Source: Thiocystis minor (GTDB lineage: Bacteria; Pseudomonadota; Gammaproteobacteria; Chromatiales; Chromatiaceae). Taken from it: a stretch of 64,000 nucleotides of DNA. The notes beneath the pieces are model-generated. The model was given only the letters and a program-made list of their open reading frames with translations, made no database searches and had not been told where the DNA came from. The position numbers and the translations under genes were made by a program. Where the stretch lies: contig NZ_NHSQ01000063.1 of assembly GCF_016653465.1 (NCBI RefSeq), positions 1-64,000 of the forward strand. Direction: 5' to 3'. Shown here in pieces: positions 59,071 through 64,000 of the stretch (its first letter is position 1; each line of letters begins with the position of its first letter).

Positions 59071-62000
59071 ATGAATGACAATCTCTTGGACGACTTCGAG
59101 GATCTCTCTGGCTGGAGCGCGATCGCCTCGGGACAGGCGCGGCTGCGCATCGCGCCGGAGCGGGGACGGCGGACGGGGGCGATGCGCCTGGATTTCGACT
59201 TCCAGGGCGGCGGCGGCTTCGTGGTCGCGCGCAAGCTGTTCGATCTGAGCCTGCCGGAGAGCTATGCCTTCGGCTTCGGCATCCGTGGGTATGGCCCCGG
59301 CAACATCTTCGAATTCAAGCTGGTGGACGCCTCCAATCAGAATGTCTGGCGCTTTCGCGAAGAGGTCTTCACGCCGCCCGAGGACTGGCTCGATCTGCGC
59401 ATCAAGAGCAACCGGATCGCCTTCGCGTGGGGTCCGCTGGGTGGCGGGCCGGCGCGGTCGATCGCGGCGATCGAGTTCGTGATTGCCGCCGGACCCGGCG
59501 GACAAGGAACGCTCTGGATCGAGGATCTGCGCTTCGAGGACACCAGCTATTCCCTGACCCCGTGGGTCAAGGCGAGCAGCACCCGGCCGGGCTACGAACC
59601 ACGGCATGTCTGCGACCCTTCCCCGGAAACCGGCTGGTGGACCGACGGCACGGACGCGCCCCAACGCCTGCTGATCGATTTCCAGTGCGAACGCGAGTAT
59701 GGCGGCTTGATCATCCGCTGGGATCCCGAGCGCCGGCCACAGGGTCTGACCATCCGGCTTTCATCCGACGGGACCGACTGGCGAACCTGTTTCGAAACCC
59801 ATCAAGGGGTCGGCGAGGAGACCTGCGTGTATCTGCCAGAGACCGCTTCGCGCTATGTGGCGCTCGACCTTCAGCCAAGTCCTGGACGCGACGGTCTCGG
59901 CATCCAGTGCGTCGAGGTCCAGCCTCACGACTTCTCGCGCTCGCTCAACGATTTTTTCAGCGCCATCGCCCAGCGGGCGCGCACCGGGCTCTACCCCAAA
60001 TATCTGCTGGGACGCCAGACTTACTGGACGCCGATCGGAACGGGCGAGGACGTAACGCAGGCACTCTTCAACGAAGAAGGCATGGTCGAGGTCGACAAGG
60101 GCAGCTTCTCGATCGAGCCCTTTCTCTTCGTCGAGGGCCGGCTCATTGCCTGGGCCGACGCGGACCTGAGCCAAAGCCTGGAGCGGGGCGATCTTCCGAT
60201 CCCCCATTCCGACTGGCGGAGCGGCGATCTGAGTCTGCGGGTCACCGCCTTCGCGACCGGCGAAGGTGGCGACTCCTGTCTCTTCATCCGTTACCGCGTG
60301 GCCAACGCATCGGGGCGGTTGCGGTCCGTGGCGCTCTTCGCCGCCATCCGGCCCTTCCAGGTCACGCCGACCTGGCAGCACTGGCAGCGGTTCGGCGGGG
60401 TGAGCCAGATCGACGAACTGGCCTGCGCGGACGGCAAGGTCCGCGTCAACCAGGGCAAATGGATCATCCCGCTCGACGCGCCCGCTCGCTTCGGCGCCGC
60501 CACCTTCGCCCAAGGCGCAATCAGCGAATATCTGAAAATCGGCGACCTGCCGAACCGCGATCAGGTGAGCGACCCCTTCGGTTATGCCTCCGGGGCGTTG
60601 CGCTTCGATCTGGAGTTGCCGGCCGGCGCGACGCGTGAGGTCTATCTCGCCATCCCCTTCGGTGAGCTGACGCCAGCGCAGGCGGCGACCTGGTCCAGCG
60701 ACCTGACCGGCGCCGAGCAATTCGCGCGCGCCCGCGCCGAGTGGGCGACGCGACTGGACACGCTCGACATCCAGCTCCCGCTCCAGGCGACCGGGGTCGT
60801 CGAAACCCTGAAGACCGCCGCCGCCCATATCCTGATCAGCCGCGACGGTCCCGCCCTGCAACCGGGGCCGCGCCGTTATTCACGCGCCTGGATCCGCGAC
60901 GGCGCACTCATCGGCGCGGCACTGGCGCGGGTCGGGCATGCTCAGGCGGGGCGCGACTTCATCCGCTGGTACGCGGGCTTCCAGACGGCCGACGGCAATC
61001 TGCCCGATTGCGCCGACCGCGACGGCTGCGAGTGGCTGCCCGAATTCGATAGCTGGGGCGAATTCATCTTCGCCGTCATGGATCACCACCGCTTTAATGC
61101 CGACCGCGCCTTTCTGTCCGAGCTGTGGCCGGCGGTCCTGAAGTGCGTCGATTTTCTGGAGTCGCTGCGCAACCAGCGTCTGACGCCCGAGTATCGGGCC
61201 GGAGAGAAACAGTCCTGTTACGGGCTGTTGCCCGAGTCCATGAGTCACGAGGGCTACATGGCCCATCCGGTCCATGCCTACTGGGACGATTTCTGGGCCG
61301 TGCGCGGACTCAAGGACGCCGCCGAAATGGCCGACCTGCTCGGCGAGCGGGATCAAGCCCAACGCATCGCCGTTTTGCGCGACGCCTTCCAGGACACCCT
61401 CTATGCCTCGCTCCACCGCGTCATCGCGGAGCGTGGGCTGGACTTCGTCCCCGGCTCGGTCGAATTCGCCGACTTCGACCCCTCGGCCACGGCCATCGCC
61501 ATCACGGTCGCCGACGAGTTGCACCGTCTGCCAAGACCGGCGATCGACCAGACCTTCGACAAATACATGACTGGATTTCGCGCGCGGGCGCGCGGCGAAA
61601 TTCCCTGGGCCAATTACACCGCCTACGAGATCCGCATCATCGGCGCGCTGGTGCGGCTCGGTCGGCGGGGCGAGGCGCACGAACTGCTGGATTTCTTCCT
61701 GGCCGACCGCCGCATCCGGCCCTGGAACCAATGGCCCGAAATTTCCTGGCGCGACCCGCTCGGACCCAGCTTCATCGGGGACATGCCGCATAGCTGGATC
61801 GGCGCCGAATATATCCTCGCGGTGCGCAGCTTCTTCGCCTATGAGCGTGAGTCGGACCAGACCCTGGTGATCGCGGCCGGCGTCGCCGAAGACTGGCTGG
61901 CCGGAGGTGGCGAGGTGCGGGTGCGCGATCTGCCGACCCAGCATGGCCGGATCAGCTACCGTCTGTGGCGGGAATCAGAGGGGCTCTGCCGCCTCTCGCT

Positions 62001-62160
62001 CGCCGGGGATCTGGTCGTTCCGCCCGGCGGCATTCTCGTCATGCCGCCGCTCTGCCGCGCGCTTGTTCAAGTCGAGATCGACGGGCAGGACAGCGCGGAA
62101 TTTGGCGAGGATTGGGCAGTCTGTCGGATCTGCCCGGCGGAACTTCGATTGCGGTCCTGA
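59071..62160 (+). CDS. Discoidin-domain protein with six-hairpin glycosidase-like barrel
   Basis: The 1029-residue product has three visible parts. Residues 1-~155 are a beta-sandwich like carbohydrate-binding domains (DDFEDLSGWSAIA). Residues ~170-290 are an F5/8 type C (discoidin) domain (RHVCDPSPETGWWTDG). The C-terminal half is a large (alpha/alpha)6 barrel resembling glycogen-debranching/GH15-GH65-type enzymes (RRYSRAWIRDGALIGAALARVGH near 605, LPEFDSWGEFIFAVMDHHRF near 660, PHSWIGAEYILAVRSFF near 908). There is no signal peptide. Catalytic residues cannot be assigned with certainty. It is the third gene of a same-strand carbohydrate set. Confidence 0.78.
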   Translation: MNDNLLDDFEDLSGWSAIASGQARLRIAPERGRRTGAMRLDFDFQGGGGFVVARKLFDLSLPESYAFGFGIRGYGPGNIFEFKLVDASNQNVWRFREEVFTPPEDWLDLRIKSNRIAFAWGPLGGGPARSIAAIEFVIAAGPGGQGTLWIEDLRFEDTSYSLTPWVKASSTRPGYEPRHVCDPSPETGWWTDGTDAPQRLLIDFQCEREYGGLIIRWDPERRPQGLTIRLSSDGTDWRTCFETHQGVGEETCVYLPETASRYVALDLQPSPGRDGLGIQCVEVQPHDFSRSLNDFFSAIAQRARTGLYPKYLLGRQTYWTPIGTGEDVTQALFNEEGMVEVDKGSFSIEPFLFVEGRLIAWADADLSQSLERGDLPIPHSDWRSGDLSLRVTAFATGEGGDSCLFIRYRVANASGRLRSVALFAAIRPFQVTPTWQHWQRFGGVSQIDELACADGKVRVNQGKWIIPLDAPARFGAATFAQGAISEYLKIGDLPNRDQVSDPFGYASGALRFDLELPAGATREVYLAIPFGELTPAQAATWSSDLTGAEQFARARAEWATRLDTLDIQLPLQATGVVETLKTAAAHILISRDGPALQPGPRRYSRAWIRDGALIGAALARVGHAQAGRDFIRWYAGFQTADGNLPDCADRDGCEWLPEFDSWGEFIFAVMDHHRFNADRAFLSELWPAVLKCVDFLESLRNQRLTPEYRAGEKQSCYGLLPESMSHEGYMAHPVHAYWDDFWAVRGLKDAAEMADLLGERDQAQRIAVLRDAFQDTLYASLHRVIAERGLDFVPGSVEFADFDPSATAIAITVADELHRLPRPAIDQTFDKYMTGFRARARGEIPWANYTAYEIRIIGALVRLGRRGEAHELLDFFLADRRIRPWNQWPEISWRDPLGPSFIGDMPHSWIGAEYILAVRSFFAYERESDQTLVIAAGVAEDWLAGGGEVRVRDLPTQHGRISYRLWRESEGLCRLSLAGDLVVPPGGILVMPPLCRALVQVEIDGQDSAEFGEDWAVCRICPAELRLRS

Positions 62161-62190
62161 CCGGTTGCGATCCGGCGCGAATTGGGCAGT

Positions 62191-62676
62191 TCATGCCAGC
62201 CGCTCCAGGCGCAGCGTCCCCAGCGTCTCCGGTCGCCCCCGCAGATGCCGGTGTGGCAATGAAGCGATAAAGCCCCTCGAAGGACGGCGATGGTAGGTCT
62301 TCACCACCTGTTTCCGACCGTCGACGAGCGCGACCAGCAGATACCGGGGCGGAATCGGTGTCGCACCCTCCGAACTGGAACGTGTGCTGGCAATGCGGGT
62401 GCAGCCCACCTGATCGGCCCAGTGTCGCCAGACCGGACCGTGACCGGTCTTCGGACCGGCCAAGGCATGAGCGATCTCGTGGCGGATCGTGTTCAGGATC
62501 AGGGAGACCTCGGGTTCGCGCTCTGTCAACGGGGCCGACAATTCGATCCGCCGCCGGTCATAGCGGCACAAACCATGCGCGCGCTTGCGGACATTCCAGC
62601 CGAAGGTCCAGGCGTGCAGTGCCGGAAAACGCGCCAGTTCCTGAAGCGCCAGGGCGTGTGCGTGTGTCAGGTTCAT
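62191..62676 (-). CDS. SprT-like zinc-binding protein
   Basis: The 161-residue product has the metalloprotease-type motif IRHEIAHALAGPKTGHGPVWR (His66, Glu67, His70 and a third His near 79), as in SprT/Spartan family members. A basic C-terminal region (KQVVKTYHRRPSRGF) follows. The family includes DNA-protein crosslink proteases, but many bacterial members are uncharacterised. The ATG at 62676 overlaps the stop of the GGDEF-EAL gene by 4 bases (ATGA). Confidence 0.85.
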   Translation of the reverse strand: MNLTHAHALALQELARFPALHAWTFGWNVRKRAHGLCRYDRRRIELSAPLTEREPEVSLILNTIRHEIAHALAGPKTGHGPVWRHWADQVGCTRIASTRSSSEGATPIPPRYLLVALVDGRKQVVKTYHRRPSRGFIASLPHRHLRGRPETLGTLRLERLA

Positions 62677-64000
62677 GCCTGCTCCTCTTTTGGATGCAAC
62701 ATCTCGCGACTCGCGACGGGCGGATCGGTCCAGCGAGGATCGGGGCACCAGGCGGCCGACCAGCCGGGGATCTCGTCGGCTGGCATGGGGCGGGCGATGC
62801 CATATCCCTGGGCCAGTTCGCAGCCAAGTTGCAGCAGCCTCTCGCCATGCTCCAGGGTTTCCACGCCTTCGGCGATGGCTTCGCGGCGAAAGGCCGCGGC
62901 CAGGCCCAGGACGCTCTGGACGATGGCCAGATCCTCCGGATCGTCGAGCATGTCGCGCACAAAACTCTGGTCGATCTTGAGCAGGTTGACCGGCAGGCGT
63001 TTCAGGTAGGTCAGCGAGGAATAGCCGGTGCCGAAGTCGTCCAGCGCGCACATCACCCCAAGCTCGCGGCAGGCCGCGATGATCTCGGAGACGCGGGCCA
63101 GGTCTTCCAGCGCGCTGGTTTCCAGCAGTTCCAGGCCGAGACAGGACGGCTTGACCCCAGGGTGCGCGGCCAGCAAGGCGCGCAAGCGTTCCACGAAATC
63201 GATCTGCTGCAACTGCCGGGCGCCGATATTGACGCTGACCGGCAGATCCAGTCCGAGCGTGTGCCATTCCTCCATCTGGGTCAGCGCCGTCTCGATCACC
63301 CACTCGCCGAGTTCGACCGCCAGCGGATGATCCTCGATCACCGGCAGGAACACCGCCGGCGGCAGCAGACCGCGCTCGGGATGCCGCCAGCGGATCAGCG
63401 CCTCCGCGCCGACGACCGTCCCCGCGCGCATGTTCACCTTGGGTTGATAATAGAGCACGAATTGGCGTGCGAGCAGGGCGTGACGGATGTGCTCCAGGCT
63501 TTCATGATGACCGCGGGCGTTGCGGTCGTATTCGGCGTCAAAGAGATGATACCGGTTCTTGCCGGCCAGCTTGGCCTGATACATGGCCTGGTCGGCCTGA
63601 CGCAGGAGTTGGTCCGCGTCCACCTCGTCCACCTGCGGGTAGAAGGTGACGCCGAGGCTGACCGTAATCCGATGGGTGAGATCACCGACCTGGACCGGCT
63701 CGGCCACGGCGGCGAGCAGACGGTACAGCAGCGACTCGGTGGACAGGCTATCGGCGAGATCGACCAGCACGGCGACAAACTCATCGCCACCCAGTCGGGC
63801 CAGGGTATCGCCTTGGCGAAGCGTCTCCTTCATCCGGACCGCCACGGCGATCAACAATTGGTCGCCGGCTTCATGCCCGTGACGATCGTTGATCGCCTTG
63901 AAGCCATCGAGATCGAGATACACGACCGCCACTTGCTGTCCGCGCCGCGGGGTCTGCACCATGGCCTGGTGCAGGCGGTCGGCCAGCAGGACGCGGTTCG
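62673..64000 (-). CDS. GGDEF-EAL c-di-GMP signalling protein, N-terminus cut by window edge
   Basis: At least 441 residues are in the window. The GGDEF domain has a plausible intact active site (RLGGDEFVAVL) preceded by VVYLDLDGFKAINDRHGHEAG. The EAL domain has GAEALIRWRHP, SVNIGARQL, CALDDFGTGYSSLTYL, LKIDQSFV and AIAEGVETLEH, the residues of an active phosphodiesterase. The sequence reads open to the window end (LLADRLHQAM at the edge, typical of the GGDEF N-terminus), so sensor domains lie outside. It is coupled to the SprT-like gene by a 4-base overlap. Confidence 0.93.
   Translation of the reverse strand, partial: NRVLLADRLHQAMVQTPRRGQQVAVVYLDLDGFKAINDRHGHEAGDQLLIAVAVRMKETLRQGDTLARLGGDEFVAVLVDLADSLSTESLLYRLLAAVAEPVQVGDLTHRITVSLGVTFYPQVDEVDADQLLRQADQAMYQAKLAGKNRYHLFDAEYDRNARGHHESLEHIRHALLARQFVLYYQPKVNMRAGTVVGAEALIRWRHPERGLLPPAVFLPVIEDHPLAVELGEWVIETALTQMEEWHTLGLDLPVSVNIGARQLQQIDFVERLRALLAAHPGVKPSCLGLELLETSALEDLARVSEIIAACRELGVMCALDDFGTGYSSLTYLKRLPVNLLKIDQSFVRDMLDDPEDLAIVQSVLGLAAAFRREAIAEGVETLEHGERLLQLGCELAQGYGIARPMPADEIPGWSAAWCPDPRWTDPPVASREMLHPKEEQA

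Overview
The window is a GC-rich gammaproteobacterial chromosome segment. Its gene content suggests a purple sulfur bacterium or close relative (Chromatiaceae-like): an Rnf electron-transport operon with a pyruvate:ferredoxin oxidoreductase-type gene and a ferredoxin-NADP reductase, a PomAB sodium-type flagellar stator, the usual rimP-nusA-infB-rbfA-truB-rpsO-pnp operon, and many short intergenic palindromes and tandem repeats. The lineage is an inference from gene content, not from a search.

Layout. 1-2.5 kb: an IS1634-family insertion sequence (transposase running off the left edge) abuts the last ~93 codons of trkH, so the potassium transporter gene appears broken; mobB follows. 2.6-6.3 kb: an HDOD signalling protein coupled to a Uma2 nuclease-like protein, divergent from ettA. 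6.4-18.5 kb: a minus-strand redox operon in the order rnfB - long 2-oxoacid oxidoreductase (nifJ-like) - rnfC-rnfD-rnfG-rnfE-rnfA - NqrM-like small protein - ferredoxin-NADP reductase. Several spacers carry hairpin-forming repeats. 18.7-21.2 kb: a ClpP-fold lipoprotein and a fused HisH-HisF enzyme of the eukaryotic HIS7 type. 21.5-25.6 kb: potFGHI polyamine transporter. 25.7-34.7 kb: the translation/transcription operon, with a plausible promoter and two terminator-like hairpins in its leader. 34.9-39.0 kb: a membrane-anchored unknown, methylthioinosine/methylthioadenosine phosphorylase, hemerythrin-like protein, hpt and nagZ. 39.3-43.9 kb: ftsH, a small conserved protein, and a YgiQ-type radical SAM protein. 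44.0-46.3 kb: pomA-pomB-pilZ. 46.5-48.7 kb: RRM protein, a lone lpxD and a secreted repeat protein. 49.0-51.7 kb: an ATP-grasp ligase overlapping a GNAT/C39-peptidase fusion, a candidate poorly described peptide-modification pair. 51.7-53.8 kb: a coiled-coil PD-(D/E)XK protein and argE. 53.8-62.2 kb: three large carbohydrate enzymes (GH13, GH94-like and discoidin plus six-hairpin barrel), a candidate uncharacterised glycan pathway. 62.2-64 kb: a SprT-like protein and a GGDEF-EAL protein cut by the window edge.

The most unusual small-scale signal is a set of repeats that begin inside or within a few bases of stop codons (ettA, fpr, potF, pilZ, ftsH, rnfB, rnfC, nifJ-like, GH94). One family (46274-46414 and 58745-58921) has a core that is inverted relative to its arms between the two copies. 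No tRNA, rRNA or CRISPR array was recognised.
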